Assembly: GCA_947500415.1 (NCBI GenBank) | Contig: CANMRT010000003.1 | Coordinates: 62,001 to 126,000 of the forward strand | Direction: 5' to 3' | DNA from: an uncultured Roseicyclus sp. | GTDB taxonomy: Bacteria > Pseudomonadota > Alphaproteobacteria > Rhodobacterales > Rhodobacteraceae | DNA length: 64,000 nt | In this document: positions 34,019 through 43,518 of the stretch, one piece after another | Numbering within the stretch: position 1 is the stretch's first letter | Layout of the letters: the number at the start of each line of letters is the position of its first letter | The notes under the pieces: model-generated | What the model was told of the DNA's origin: nothing | The model's input: the letters and a program-made list of their open reading frames with translations, nothing else | The model's database searches: none | Translations under genes and position numbers: made by a program

Positions 34019-35191
34019 ATGCCCGATGCCTCCCCCCCTCGCCTCCTGATCCCGACCCTCTCGGCGGTGAACTTCATCGTCGGAATGGGCGCCTTCCTCG
34101 TCGTCGGCATTATCGAGCCCATCGCCGACGATTTCGGCGTGTCCGACGGCCAATCCGGCGCGCTTCTGACTACCTATGCCATCCTCTACGCGATCATGTC
34201 GCCGCTTCTGGTCTCGCTTACCGGGCGTATCGGCAGGCGGCGCGTGCTGGCCGCAGGCCTCGTCGTCTTTGGCCTTTCCGCCCTCTTCTCCGCGCTCGCG
34301 CCCTCACTCCTGACCTTGCATTTCACACGCGGTATGGCCGCCATGGGCGCGGGCGTCATCACCCCCATCACCGCCGCCGTTGCCGCCATGCTGGTCCCGC
34401 CCGAAAAGCGCGCCCGAACACTGGCCGCCGTCTTCGCAGGCCTCACCATCGCGCAAGCCGTGGGCATCCCCATTGGCGGCTGGATCGCCTACACCTTCGG
34501 CTGGCGCATCGCTTTCGCCATCGTGGCAGGCCTCAGCCTTCCGGCGCTCTACCTGCTCTGGACCATCGTGCCTGCAGGCCTGTCCTTCTCCCCCGTCTCC
34601 CTACGCGATCTGGGAAACACCCTGCGCGACCTGCCCACCATGGCCGCCGTCCTCTTCACCGCCACGTTCCTTGCCTCGATCTTCACCGTCTACACGTACT
34701 TCGCCCCGCTCCTGGCCGAGATGATGGGCTTCGCCCGTGACGGCATCACCCTGGCCCTCTTCATCTTCGGTCTCGGGGCAATCGCGGGCAATTACGTGGG
34801 CGGCGCGCTGTCCGACCGCATCGGCGCAAGCCGCACGCTCCTCTGGCTAACACTCCTGCAAATCGCAACGCTCCCGGTTCTGTCTTTCCTGCCGCTTCCA
34901 GTAATCTTCCTCATGGGGTTCACCTTCGTCTGGTCCGTCATCGGCTGGTCCTTCGGCGCGGCCCAACAAGCCCGCCTCGTCGCCCTCGACCCCGCGCGCG
35001 CACCCGTCCTGCTGTCCCTCAACGCGGCCTCCATCTACGTGGGCGCCGCCGCCGGTTCCGCCCTCGGGGCCGTAGTCATTGACCGCTCCAGCACTTCCGC
35101 CCTCGGCATCGCCGCGACCGCCGTCATGATCGCAGGCCTGGCCCACCTCATCGCCTCCGACCGCGCCACCGCGCGCCACACCCGCAGCTAA
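34019..35191 (+). CDS. MFS transporter, drug/sugar efflux type
   Basis: A 390-residue, 12-helix major facilitator with the loop 2-3 motif A (GRIGRRRVLAAGLVVFGLS) and the drug:H+ antiporter motif C-like VGIPIGGWIAYTFGWR, as in arabinose-efflux and multidrug exporters. The substrate is unknown. It is divergent from the glycosylase gene, with about 110 bp between them. Confidence 0.88.
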   Translation: MPDASPPRLLIPTLSAVNFIVGMGAFLVVGIIEPIADDFGVSDGQSGALLTTYAILYAIMSPLLVSLTGRIGRRRVLAAGLVVFGLSALFSALAPSLLTLHFTRGMAAMGAGVITPITAAVAAMLVPPEKRARTLAAVFAGLTIAQAVGIPIGGWIAYTFGWRIAFAIVAGLSLPALYLLWTIVPAGLSFSPVSLRDLGNTLRDLPTMAAVLFTATFLASIFTVYTYFAPLLAEMMGFARDGITLALFIFGLGAIAGNYVGGALSDRIGASRTLLWLTLLQIATLPVLSFLPLPVIFLMGFTFVWSVIGWSFGAAQQARLVALDPARAPVLLSLNAASIYVGAAAGSALGAVVIDRSSTSALGIAATAVMIAGLAHLIASDRATARHTRS

Positions 35192-35207
35192 AGCGCGCCC
35201 CGGCCAT

Positions 35208-35235
35208 CTTCGTTCCCCAAACATGCTCCGTGAAG
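35208..35235. repeat. Dispersed intergenic repeat, partial copy
   Basis: The minus strand shows CGGAGCATGTTTGGGGAACG followed by AAGATGG, the conserved end of the repeat at 27793-27850. The GGGGGC palindrome half is missing. It lies in the 162 bp gap before thrS. Confidence 0.45.
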
Positions 35236-35353
35236 CGTCCGTCGTAGCCGCGCTCACCCCCGTTGACATCGCGCGCACGCATTGCCAAAAGCCCCAAACA
35301 CATACCCGCAACCGGGCGTTCCGTAGGCGCCAAACTGACGAGGAGCCAACAAA

Positions 35354-37300
35354 ATGGCCCAAATCTCCCTTACTTTCCCCGATGGCAATGCGCGCGAATA
35401 TGACGCCGGGATTACCCCCGCAGACGTCGCCGCTGGCATCTCCAATTCGCTGGCGAAAAAGGCCATCTCGGCCACCGTCAACGGCGAACATCACGACCTG
35501 CAATGGCCCATCGACCAAGACGCCTCCATCGCCATCCACACCCTCAAGGATGACGACCAAGCGCTTGAGCTGATCCGCCACGACTGCGCCCACATCATGG
35601 CCCGCGCGGTGCAGGAGATCTGGCCGGACGTCAAAGTCACCATCGGCCCCGTCCGAGACAACGGCTGGTTCTACGACTTCGACCGGGAGGAGCCGTTCAC
35701 CCCCGAAGACCTGGGCGCCATCGAGGCGAAGATGAAAGAGATCATTAACGCCCGCGATGCCGTACGTACCGAGGTCTGGGAACGGGAAAAGGTCCGCGCC
35801 CATTACGAGGCCACCAACGAGCCCTACAAAGTCGAACTTCTCGACCGCATCCCGGGCGATGAGCCGATCCGCATGTACTGGCATGGGGAATGGATGGACC
35901 TTTGCCGTGGCCCGCACCTGCAGCACACCGGCCAGGTTCCCGCCGATGCCTTCAAACTGATGTCAGTCGCCGCCGCCTACTGGCTCGGCGATAACACGCG
36001 CCCGATGCTCCAACGCATCTACGGCGTGGCCTTCAAGAACCGCGACGACCTGCGCAAATACTTAAATTTCCTGGAGGAAGCCGAAAAGCGTGACCACCGT
36101 CGCCTGGGCCGCGAGATGGACCTATACCACATGCAGGAAGAGGCCCCCGGTCAGGTCTTCTGGCACCCCAACGGCTGGACCATCTACACCACGCTTCAGG
36201 ATTACATGCGCCGCAAACAGCGCGCCGATGGCTATGTAGAGGTCAACACCCCCCAAGTCGTCGACCGCAAACTGTGGGAGAAATCCGGCCATTGGGACAA
36301 ATACCAGGAACACATGTTCATCGTCGAAGTGGATGAAGAACACGCCCAGACCAAGGCGATCAACGCGCTCAAGCCAATGAATTGCCCCTGCCACGTGCAG
36401 GTCTTTAATCAGGGCCTGAAAAGCTACCGCGATCTGCCCCTGCGGATGGCGGAGTTCGGGTCATGCTCACGCTATGAGCCCTCGGGCGCGCTCCACGGCA
36501 TCATGCGGGTGCGCGGCTTCACGCAGGACGATGGCCACATCTTCTGCACCGAAGACCAGATTGAGGCCGAATGCGCGAAGTTCATCGAATATCTCGCAGG
36601 CGTCTACAAGGACCTCGGGTTCGAGGACTTTGAAATCGCTTTCGCCACCCGCCCGGAAAAGCGTGTGGGCTCAGATGAATCCTGGGATCACGTCGAAGGC
36701 GCGCTGGAAAACGCGATCAAGGCCACCGGCAATTCCTATCGTCTGGAAGAGGGCGACGGCGCGTTTTATGGACCGAAGCTCGATTTCTATCTCACCGATG
36801 CCATCGGACGGACGTGGCAGTGTGGAACGTTCCAGGTTGACCCCAACCTGCCCGAACGCCTCGACGCGACTTACATTGCGGCGGATGGGGGCAAGCATCG
36901 CCCCTTCATGCTGCACCGCGCCTGCCTTGGCTCGTTCGAGCGTTTCATCGGCATCCTGATCGAAAACTCCGAAGGCCGCCTGCCCTTCTGGCTCGCGCCG
37001 CGCCAAGTGGTTGTGGCCTCCATCGTCTCGGAAGCCGATGATTTCGTTCACGAAGTTGTCGAAGCTCTCAAGGCCGCTGGTGTCCGGGCCGAGGCTGACA
37101 TTCGCAACGAGAAGATCAACTTCAAGGTGCGCGAACACTCCGTCGGCAAGGTCCCCGCGATCCTCGCCATCGGGCGGCAGGAGGTGGAAAACCGCACCGT
37201 CACCCTGCGCCGCTTGGGTGAAAAGCAGACAAGCGTTCTGCCACTGGATGAGGTTGTCGAAGCCCTCGGCTCCGAAGCGATCCCACCGGATCTTCGCTAA
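35354..37300 (+). CDS. thrS: Threonyl-tRNA synthetase
   Basis: A 648-residue class II synthetase: N-terminal TGS domain (1-60), editing domain with HDCAH (about 75) and the DLCRGPH motif, then the catalytic core with MNCPCH (zinc Cys), motif 2 [21 protein letters not shown], motif 3 near [12 protein letters not shown], and the anticodon-binding domain. It charges tRNA-Thr in the cytoplasm. It is a single gene with a GGAG ribosome site and a stem-loop at 37310. Confidence 0.97.
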   Translation: MAQISLTFPDGNAREYDAGITPADVAAGISNSLAKKAISATVNGEHHDLQWPIDQDASIAIHTLKDDDQALELIRHDCAHIMARAVQEIWPDVKVTIGPVRDNGWFYDFDREEPFTPEDLGAIEAKMKEIINARDAVRTEVWEREKVRAHYEATNEPYKVELLDRIPGDEPIRMYWHGEWMDLCRGPHLQHTGQVPADAFKLMSVAAAYWLGDNTRPMLQRIYGVAFKNRDDLRKYLNFLEEAEKRDHRRLGREMDLYHMQEEAPGQVFWHPNGWTIYTTLQDYMRRKQRADGYVEVNTPQVVDRKLWEKSGHWDKYQEHMFIVEVDEEHAQTKAINALKPMNCPCHVQVFNQGLKSYRDLPLRMAEFGSCSRYEPSGALHGIMRVRGFTQDDGHIFCTEDQIEAECAKFIEYLAGVYKDLGFEDFEIAFATRPEKRVGSDESWDHVEGALENAIKATGNSYRLEEGDGAFYGPKLDFYLTDAIGRTWQCGTFQVDPNLPERLDATYIAADGGKHRPFMLHRACLGSFERFIGILIENSEGRLPFWLAPRQVVVASIVSEADDFVHEVVEALKAAGVRAEADIRNEKINFKVREHSVGKVPAILAIGRQEVENRTVTLRRLGEKQTSVLPLDEVVEALGSEAIPPDLR

Positions 37301-37309
37301 TCCAAAGCC

Positions 37310-37334
37310 AGCGCGGGCCCGCCAGGTCCGCGCT
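37310..37334 (+). terminator. Possible terminator after thrS
   Basis: A 7 bp stem AGCGCGG/CCGCGCT with an 11 nt loop, 10 bp past the thrS stop. No T-run follows, so termination strength is uncertain. Confidence 0.4.
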
Positions 37335-37432
37335 GCCCAAAAACTGCCCAAATCGCGTCAGCTTTCTGCCAATGCAGCACGATATTGCTCGGTCAGTAAG
37401 CCGAGTTAATCGGCGCATTGCAGGTAACGAGT

Positions 37433-38023
37433 ATGTATATCACAGGCAATTTGGCGATGGATGTCGTCCGCCCCACACATGCAACGTGGGCCCCGGTCAC
37501 GGAACAGCCGACAGAACCCGCAGAACCCATCCTTGGGTTGGCCGAACAGACCGTTCTTCAAACAATTGATGGCTATTCCGCAGCCGCAGACCTCACGCCG
37601 GGCGACAGCATCCGTGACGAAAATGGTGTGCTCCGTCGCATCCTCAAAGTCTCGAAAATCACCTTTTCGAAGGCGACCTTGCTGACAAACCGCGCGCTTG
37701 CGCCGATCCGGATCGAATGTTCAGGCGACGAACCGTCAGATGATACAATTGCTGTTCTTGTGTCACCGGACCAGCCCATCCATGTGGGCGACCATTGCGA
37801 TCAGACCCTACGTGCTGATCTGTTGGGAAATGGCGGCTCAATCCGCCCCGTGATCCCAGACGATGGGATCACCTACCTGACATTCAAACTCGCCGATCAC
37901 GCGACTTTCGCCATCAGTGGCCTGCGTGTCCGTATTGGAGAGCGCGCTGACCCAGACACCATCGGCCACACGGCCCTGACATGGCGCCAAGAGGAAAAGC
38001 GCGTCTTTCGCCCGTTGCGATAG
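37433..38023 (+). CDS. Hint-domain-like protein
   Basis: A 196-residue protein resembling the Hint (hedgehog/intein) module common in Rhodobacteraceae: VLQTIDGYSAAADLTPGDSIRDENG, then APIRIE and LVSPDQPIHVGD, in the normal block order. The N-terminal nucleophile Cys/Ser of active Hint domains is not at the expected position (Thr in VLQT), so self-cleavage is doubtful. The start is ATG 37433 or ATG 37457; TTG 37418 is also possible. The function is not known. Confidence 0.6.
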   Translation: MYITGNLAMDVVRPTHATWAPVTEQPTEPAEPILGLAEQTVLQTIDGYSAAADLTPGDSIRDENGVLRRILKVSKITFSKATLLTNRALAPIRIECSGDEPSDDTIAVLVSPDQPIHVGDHCDQTLRADLLGNGGSIRPVIPDDGITYLTFKLADHATFAISGLRVRIGERADPDTIGHTALTWRQEEKRVFRPLR

Positions 38024-38029
38024 CGGCCC

Positions 38030-38398
38030 TCAAAAGTGGGCGTGCTCTTCGTCCGGTCGCCCCGCCGCTATCGCCAACAGCCCGCCGATGCCGCAGAAGG
38101 CAATCGGGAACATGGTGAATACGCCAAACCCAAAGGCATACCAGATGCCAGCGGACGCGATCAGCATCAGCACACCGCCCCACAGGGCCCGCGCCTTTGC
38201 CATGGCCCCGCCCGCAATCGCCAGGATCGGCGACAGGAAAGCCATCGTTCGGTAAAGCTCGGGGTTATCAACCTGATAGGCGAGGTCCGGGATCTCTCCG
38301 AACCAATCGATGAACACCGTATAGCCGTAGACGAAAAAGCCGATAATCATGGCGAGGACGCCACCGATCAGGCCAAGGACAAGGGCTGCGTTGCGCAT
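38030..38398 (-). CDS. Four-helix membrane protein, DUF4064-like
   Basis: A 122-residue inner-membrane protein with four hydrophobic helices (about 5-30, 47-66, 70-88 and 92-112) and a short GEIPDLAYQVDNPELYRT loop. The pattern resembles DUF4064 proteins of unknown function. It converges with the Hint-like gene and is not clearly in an operon. Confidence 0.7.
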   Translation of the reverse strand: MRNAALVLGLIGGVLAMIIGFFVYGYTVFIDWFGEIPDLAYQVDNPELYRTMAFLSPILAIAGGAMAKARALWGGVLMLIASAGIWYAFGFGVFTMFPIAFCGIGGLLAIAAGRPDEEHAHF

Positions 38399-38491
38399 CG
38401 ATAACTCCGTTTTGCTGTCTCAATCACAGATGGGGGCGGCCTGACCGCGCCCCAAGTCCCTTTCCGGTGAAAACCCCTGGGCCTTTCCCCC

Positions 38492-38809
38492 TCAGACCCC
38501 CAAGGCGGCTTGCACATCCTTGCCCCAGCCCAGATGCAACGCTCCGCCCTCCTCTTCAATCACGGGCCGCTTCATCAACGTCGGGTGCTCGGACAACAAG
38601 GCCTCCGGCGCACCCGCGCGTTCCGCCTCGTCCAGACCGCGCCAAGTGGTTGACCGCTTGTTCACCAGCGCCTCGCCAAAAGCCTCCAGAAACCGTGCGA
38701 TATCTGCCGCCCCCAACGGCTCTGCCCGCACATCCACCAACACAGCCCCCGGCAGCGCCTTCATCGCCGCGCGACACGTGTCGCAGGCCTTCAATCCATA
38801 AATGCGCAC
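38492..38809 (-). CDS. ArsC/Spx-family thioredoxin-fold protein
   Basis: A 105-residue arsenate-reductase-family protein with CDTC at residues 9-12 and a C-terminal MKRPVI, the conserved Arg-cis-Pro of the fold. Members include glutaredoxin-linked arsenate reductase and YffB-like proteins. No other arsenic gene is near, so YffB-like is likely. It starts at GTG 38809, whose GGAGG ribosome site lies in the end of the small gene upstream. Confidence 0.83.
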   Translation of the reverse strand: MRIYGLKACDTCRAAMKALPGAVLVDVRAEPLGAADIARFLEAFGEALVNKRSTTWRGLDEAERAGAPEALLSEHPTLMKRPVIEEEGGALHLGWGKDVQAALGV

Positions 38810-38812
38810 TCT

Positions 38813-38968
38813 TTAATCCTCCGCTCGATCCATAAGCAAACTCATGCCGCAGGCGGTACACATGTACGCGAACCCCTTGTCTTCATCCCAAAACGCGGCA
38901 AGATTTTCGTCGTGGGGATGGTAACGACGATCCTTCGGTTGAGGAAGGGTTGCACGCCCCGTCCGCAC
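38813..38968 (-). CDS. Small cysteine-containing protein, unknown
   Basis: About 51 residues if GTG 38968 is the start; no ATG is available in a sensible place. The C-terminal half (YHPHDENLAAFWDEDKGFAY, then MCTACGMSLL) has a CxxC and His pair that could bind zinc. The stop is 3 bp from the ArsC-like start and the gene contains that gene's ribosome site, pointing to translational coupling. Start uncertain. Confidence 0.5.
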   Translation of the reverse strand: MRTGRATLPQPKDRRYHPHDENLAAFWDEDKGFAYMCTACGMSLLMDRAED

Positions 38969-39023
38969 CGCACCGCCGCACCGCTTGTGGGCGGGTATTT
39001 TGAGAAAGAAAGACACGGGAAAA

Positions 39024-39230
39024 ATGCCTACCGGCACAGTTAAATGGTTTAACACCACAAAGGGTTTTGGATTCATTGCACCTGACGATGGCGGCAAGGA
39101 TGTGTTTGTGCACATCTCGGCTGTTGAGCGCGCAGGTATGACGGATCTGCCCGACGACACCAAACTCAGCTTCGAATTGCGCGAGGGCCGCGATGGTCGG
39201 TCCTCAGCGGTGGAGCTGCAGAAGATCTAG
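39024..39230 (+). CDS. Cold-shock protein, CspA family
   Basis: A 68-residue OB-fold RNA/DNA-binding protein with RNP1 KGFGFI and RNP2 VFVHIS, full length. It acts as an RNA chaperone. The start at ATG 39024 follows a purine-rich GAGAAAGAAAGACACGGGAA leader. It overlaps no gene and is followed by a GC-rich hairpin. Confidence 0.95.
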   Translation: MPTGTVKWFNTTKGFGFIAPDDGGKDVFVHISAVERAGMTDLPDDTKLSFELREGRDGRSSAVELQKI

Positions 39231-39262
39231 GCACGCGCCTTGCTTCAATAAACACCAACGGC

Positions 39263-39284
39263 CCCGCGCCCAGCCCGGCGCGGG
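39263..39284 (+). terminator. Possible terminator after the cold-shock gene
   Basis: An 8 bp perfect GC stem CCCGCGCC/GGCGCGGG with a 6 nt loop, 32 bp past the stop, followed by AACGTCGTTT with only a weak T-run. Confidence 0.45.
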
Positions 39285-39477
39285 AACGTCGTTTGCATGC
39301 CTCAACAAGGCACCCACATCGCGGTTAACGCCTCCTTCACCCTGTCCTGCTATTCTGGTCCCGCAAGTCATTGGGAGGTGACGGATCGTGCGGCGCACGC
39401 GTTGGCCCTCTCTTCGGCGCTCGCGTCTTCCTCTTTTGTCACCTGCCCCTTCGCACCAGCCAAAGGAGCAGCCCGTG

Positions 39478-39771
39478 ATGTCCGAATTTCTGGAAATCCT
39501 CGCGCTATACTACCTCTGCGACGCCACCGCCCTGATCCGCCCCATGTCGGGCGCTGAGGTACAGGATTGCCTGGCCACCTACGACGCGGTCAAAGCCTGG
39601 TTCGCCCCCTTCAACCTCGCCCCCCAAGGCACGTTGGAGCGTCACGCCCAAATGCTCGAAGGCTACCGAGGCTTCGTGGCGTGGCAGGAAGCGAACGCCG
39701 ATCTGGTGGGCCTGATGCGCGAAGAAGCCATGGCCCGGGCCCGTGGCGTGGCCGGAGCCGTGGTGCGGTAG
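39478..39771 (+). CDS. Small hypothetical protein
   Basis: A 97-residue mainly helical soluble protein (MSEFLEILALYYLCDATALI start, AWQEANADLVGLMREEAMARA end) with no recognised domain. ATG 39478 has AAAGGAG upstream. An in-frame GTG at 39388 with a perfect GGAGGTGA site would add 30 Arg/Pro-rich residues; both starts are possible. No link to its neighbours was seen. Confidence 0.6.
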   Translation: MSEFLEILALYYLCDATALIRPMSGAEVQDCLATYDAVKAWFAPFNLAPQGTLERHAQMLEGYRGFVAWQEANADLVGLMREEAMARARGVAGAVVR

Positions 39772-39793
39772 ACCCCGCACCCAATCCGCTGCC

Positions 39794-40474
39794 TCAGAAC
39801 TGCAATCTCAGGCCAACCGCCAATTCATGGCTGTTGATCGGCCCAAACGCTTGTTCCACGGCGCCTCCCGCGATGTTGAAACCGTTGAAACCTTGTTCGT
39901 TCACCCGGAAAAACGTGTAATCCGCAAAGACGCTCATGCCATTGGACAGCCCGCGTTCCACGCCAACGCGCACCTGGCTGGCAAGGCCCGTATAGGCCCC
40001 GTTCACAACCGCACCCGAGTCGCTGGCCAGATCAACATCCACCTCCGCAACGCCCAAACCGCCACCCACATAGGCAACATACTCCGTTGCGCCCAAAGGG
40101 ATGTCATAAAGCCCGTTCACCTTCAGCGAGGACACCGTAACACCGCCGTTCGAATTGAGCACCGACGGGCCGGTTCCGAACTCAAACGTGTCGTCATACT
40201 GCAGGCTGCGATACGAATATTCAGCCTCAGCGCGGAAAGAGGACCCCAATTGCCCCCCAACGGCGATCCGCATCAATCCTGACGTATCAAAGTCGCCACT
40301 GACGCCGTTAGTGGCGTCCGATGAGCCTACAAAATCACCGTGCACGGATGCGCCCAAGGCACCTGAGAAATACAGACCCAAACCAGATACACTGTCCTGC
40401 GCCAGTGCGGTTTGAGATAGCAGCAACAGCGCCACAACGCCGCCGGACAATCTTTTGGTGACAGACCTGAACAT
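39794..40474 (-). CDS. Outer-membrane beta-barrel protein, opacity-like
   Basis: A 226-residue protein with a signal peptide (cleavage after QTALAQ, about residue 25) and alternating polar/hydrophobic strands (AEAEYSYRSLQYDD, VNGLYDIPL, YVGGGLGVAEVDV) ending in the C-terminal aromatic LRLQF recognised by the BAM machinery. The pattern fits an eight-stranded OmpA/Opa-type porin-like barrel. It lacks a peptidoglycan-binding domain. The start at 40474 was chosen over 40507 by signal-peptide fit. Confidence 0.82.
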   Translation of the reverse strand: MFRSVTKRLSGGVVALLLLSQTALAQDSVSGLGLYFSGALGASVHGDFVGSSDATNGVSGDFDTSGLMRIAVGGQLGSSFRAEAEYSYRSLQYDDTFEFGTGPSVLNSNGGVTVSSLKVNGLYDIPLGATEYVAYVGGGLGVAEVDVDLASDSGAVVNGAYTGLASQVRVGVERGLSNGMSVFADYTFFRVNEQGFNGFNIAGGAVEQAFGPINSHELAVGLRLQF

Positions 40475-40617
40475 CGCGCTCAAACCTCTAGAAAACTGAT
40501 TTCCCACAGCTTAACGCCGCCCGCGCGACGTGACGAGCATTGCGGCCCCACCCCGGCGCAAAGTGGCTGGACGTGATATTTTTGCAAAACAGCCCGCCCC
40601 GCATGCCTAAAGCGCAA

Positions 40618-40783
40618 GCCGTGCCATCGCCGGACCGGGGTTTGGCGAGACGACAGACCCGAATTGGCAGTTTATGGCAGCCAAGCAATCGAACCTAACA
40701 ACCGGAGCGCCAAGCTCCACCAAATCGCCAGACCGCGGGACGGTCCGGCGATGGCACGGCGGCCTACGGCCTTGTTCCGTGCC
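40618..40783. repeat. Long multi-hairpin palindromic element, copy A
   Basis: A 166 bp element in the 374 bp non-coding gap 40475-40848. A perfect 19 bp inverted repeat (40618-40636 with 40742-40760) frames it. Inside are hairpins TCGCC/GGCGA (40627-40648), GGAGC/GCTCC (near 40704-40718), TCGCC-GACC/GGTC-GGCGA (40725-40751) and GGCACGG/CCGTGCC with an inner GGCC/GGCC (40753-40783). The same structure with different bases recurs at 49029-49192. The remaining gap sequence (40475-40617, 40784-40848) shows no gene. Confidence 0.8.
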
Positions 40784-40848
40784 TTTGTGCTGCAACTAGA
40801 GAGGCACCTCAACAAGCCCAGGTGCTGTATCGGTACTATGACCGGAAA

Positions 40849-41529
40849 CTACTCAAGCGCTGCATTGACCGAGTTTGTAGCAATATCCAATAGCTCACAA
40901 ACCGTACTCCTCAATGCCTCAAAGGAATCATCACCTTCATTGTGGAATGCCCTGATTTCGATCCTATTGTCGCGCAGTTGGAAATAACGGTCCATCAGGG
41001 CAGATGCACTAACATGCGTCTGATCACAAAGAGCGTGATAGACGCCCTCATAGTCAGCCTCGCCACCGGCTCGCTCAAACCGCTGCATAATTTTCAAACT
41101 TTCAGCGCCACTCGCCTTGAGAGCTGCGATCTCGTTTTCAGTAGTCTCAATGTGCTCTGCGAGGTCTTTCATCTCGCCTATCATCGCGAAGTATGGATTA
41201 CCATCACGAGCGCGAGTCAGCTTTCTCAGCTTGTTTTCCTCAGATCGCAGTCGAAAACATTGAACATGCGTTCGGTCGTCACCAATGAGTTTCAGTTCTA
41301 TTACAATCTCATAAAGCTGTCGAAGCAACGCGTAGGCCTGAACCTTCAATCCGTATTTTGCGACCACGACCACGGCAAAGGCACTTTCAAGTGCGGCCAT
41401 ATACAAACTTACCGGTACATTGTGCTCCCAGCAAGTTGCATCAAACCTCAGCTCTTTCGCATCTGGAATGAGCTGGTCCAAAATTTGACACTCGACTTCC
41501 TCTAGTGAAAGAATCTTACCGCTACTCAT
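40849..41529 (-). CDS. DUF5677-like protein of unknown function
   Basis: A 226-residue, mainly helical protein with the layout of DUF5677-type proteins: a central KVQAYALLRQLYEIVIELKL helix, a coiled middle (about 110-150), and YHALCDQTHVSASALMDRY near the end. G+C and codon use look lower than in the genes around it, which together with the adjoining element A suggests transfer from elsewhere. No partner gene of a defence module was seen beside it. Confidence 0.65.
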   Translation of the reverse strand: MSSGKILSLEEVECQILDQLIPDAKELRFDATCWEHNVPVSLYMAALESAFAVVVVAKYGLKVQAYALLRQLYEIVIELKLIGDDRTHVQCFRLRSEENKLRKLTRARDGNPYFAMIGEMKDLAEHIETTENEIAALKASGAESLKIMQRFERAGGEADYEGVYHALCDQTHVSASALMDRYFQLRDNRIEIRAFHNEGDDSFEALRSTVCELLDIATNSVNAALE

Positions 41530-41607
41530 TCCCTAACAAGCCCTTAACAAAAACCTCTTCCCCCAACAAACCAACCCCTTAACCCGCTTGCTCAACCTTG
41601 AGCAGCC

Positions 41608-42513
41608 TCACCCAAACACCGCCTCAAACTCCCGCCATTCGCCCATGCTCATCCCCGAGCTCTCCTGCGTCACGGCCTCACCCGCCAGCCGCCGTTTCAG
41701 CACCTCGACGCCCTTCCCAGACAGCTGCACGCCCCCCATCCGGTAATCCTCGAACGCCCCATAGGCCGCGGGCACCCAGTCCTTCACCATCTCGGCAATC
41801 GCATCCGCATAGACCCGGATTTCGTACTGCGCATGCGCGTCTGCCCGCAGCCGCAGGAAGTGGAACAGGTTGTGCAGATCCACCTTCCAATACCATTGCG
41901 TGTAGACATTCGCGGGCAGGTTCATCCGCGCCAATTCGCGAGCCAAGCCCTTCTGGCCGTCCTGAGACAACATCTCCTCATAGTGATCATATGCCCGGCC
42001 CGCATCGTCCTTCAGAACCCGCAGAACCCGCTCGGCCTCCTCGCCCTCCAACGTCTCACCGCGCCCCTGATTGTTCACCACCGACTGCGCCGCCAATGCG
42101 TCCGGCTCGGGGATGTAAAACTCCCGGTCCAAAATCGAATACCGCGCCGAGTATTCGTTCACATTCGCCGTGCGGTGCCGGATCCACTGCCGCGCGACAA
42201 AGACTGGCAGCTTCACATGCAGCTTGATCTCGCACATCTCGAACGGCGTCGAATGCCAGTGCCGCATCAGGTAGCGGATCAAACCGCTGTCATCGCGCGC
42301 CTTTTTCGTGCCCGCCCCGTAGGATACCCGCGCCGCCTGCACAATCGCCGCATCATCGCCCATGTAATCCACGACCCGCACAAAGCCGTGGTCCAGCACG
42401 GGCTTCGCCTCATAGAGGTGCTTTTCCATACCCGGCGCCACGGCGCGCAAGGTCGGTTGCGGGTTGGAGCGGGCAGACTGGATATCCTCCAGTTGTTCAG
42501 GCGTCAGCGGCAT
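41608..42513 (-). CDS. thyX: FAD-dependent thymidylate synthase ThyX
   Basis: A 301-residue flavoenzyme that makes dTMP from dUMP using methylenetetrahydrofolate and NADPH. The signature RHR-x7-S is at Arg112-His113-Arg114 to Ser122 ([11 protein letters not shown]), and the nucleotide-binding [12 protein letters not shown] and [15 protein letters not shown] motifs are present. It is longer than many ThyX because of an N-terminal extension typical of alphaproteobacteria. ATG 42513 was chosen; an earlier in-frame start at 42588 lacks support. Confidence 0.95.
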   Translation of the reverse strand: MPLTPEQLEDIQSARSNPQPTLRAVAPGMEKHLYEAKPVLDHGFVRVVDYMGDDAAIVQAARVSYGAGTKKARDDSGLIRYLMRHWHSTPFEMCEIKLHVKLPVFVARQWIRHRTANVNEYSARYSILDREFYIPEPDALAAQSVVNNQGRGETLEGEEAERVLRVLKDDAGRAYDHYEEMLSQDGQKGLARELARMNLPANVYTQWYWKVDLHNLFHFLRLRADAHAQYEIRVYADAIAEMVKDWVPAAYGAFEDYRMGGVQLSGKGVEVLKRRLAGEAVTQESSGMSMGEWREFEAVFG

Positions 42514-42602
42514 GGCATGGGTCCTCAAGGAATCGGTGGATCGGCGGCGTGAGGCCACATATTGCCCCAGCGCGCCCACAGACCGCAAGAAGTTGAGGGA
42601 TC

Positions 42603-43445
42603 ATGGCGGCATTAAGCGTGGCCAATCTGGAACGGCGGCTGGCAGATCACCCCTCCGCGTGGCGGCTAACGGGCGTGATCCTGGCGAAAGTGGCCTATTC
42701 CGCGCTGTTCGGCATCCTGATCCTGACCGCCCTCATCCTGACCCGCCTGATCTGGCAAGAGGACTGGCCGCTCGCCCGTTACGACGCGCTGGTGATCTTC
42801 GCGGTGGTTACCCAAACTCTCTTCATCTGGCGCGGGTTGGAGACGTGGGAGGAGGCGAAAGTCATCCTCATTTTCCACATCACCGGCACCGTCATGGAGA
42901 TCTTCAAACTCGCTCAAGGCTCCTGGGATTACCCCGATCAAGGTATCTTGGAAATCGGCGGCGTGCCCCTTTTCTCAGGCTTTATGTATGCCTCTGTCGG
43001 CAGCTTCATCGCTCGCGCGATCCGCATCTTCCACATCCAGTTCGCGCCCTACCCGGCCTTTTGGATGACCTACCTTCTGGCCCTCGCGATCTACGTGAAT
43101 TTCTACACCCACCACTACACTTACGACATCCGATGGGTCCTTTTTGCGGCGACCCTGATCCTCTTCTGGCGCACTCGCATCTGGTTCTATCCGGCCACCA
43201 AACCTTTCGCGATCCGCCTGCCAATCGGGGCACTTCTGTCGGCCTGGCTTCTGTGGGTTGCGGAGAACATCGGCACTTTCACCAGAACGTGGACCTACGA
43301 GACGCAGGGCGACACCGGCCTTGTCGACATCAGCAAATTCGGATCATGGTATCTGCTGCTGTTCGTGGCCTTCGTCACCGTCACTCTTGTGGTGCGTGAC
43401 GCCATGCATCCTAGGCCGATCCAGCCGGGCGCACGGGAAATTTAA
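42603..43445 (+). CDS. DUF817-family membrane protein
   Basis: A 280-residue integral membrane protein with about eight helices. It has the DUF817 pattern GLETWEEAKVILIFHITGT, KLAQGSWDYPD, and FGSWYLLLFV near the end. The family is uncharacterised; E. coli YoaT is a member. Divergent from thyX with 89 bp between. Confidence 0.83.
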   Translation: MAALSVANLERRLADHPSAWRLTGVILAKVAYSALFGILILTALILTRLIWQEDWPLARYDALVIFAVVTQTLFIWRGLETWEEAKVILIFHITGTVMEIFKLAQGSWDYPDQGILEIGGVPLFSGFMYASVGSFIARAIRIFHIQFAPYPAFWMTYLLALAIYVNFYTHHYTYDIRWVLFAATLILFWRTRIWFYPATKPFAIRLPIGALLSAWLLWVAENIGTFTRTWTYETQGDTGLVDISKFGSWYLLLFVAFVTVTLVVRDAMHPRPIQPGAREI

Positions 43446-43518
43446 CGGGTCCGGGCTGGTCAACGGCCATTCCCGCGTTAAGCTGCCCGGAACACCAAAC
43501 ACGGGGAGCATGTGCCAA

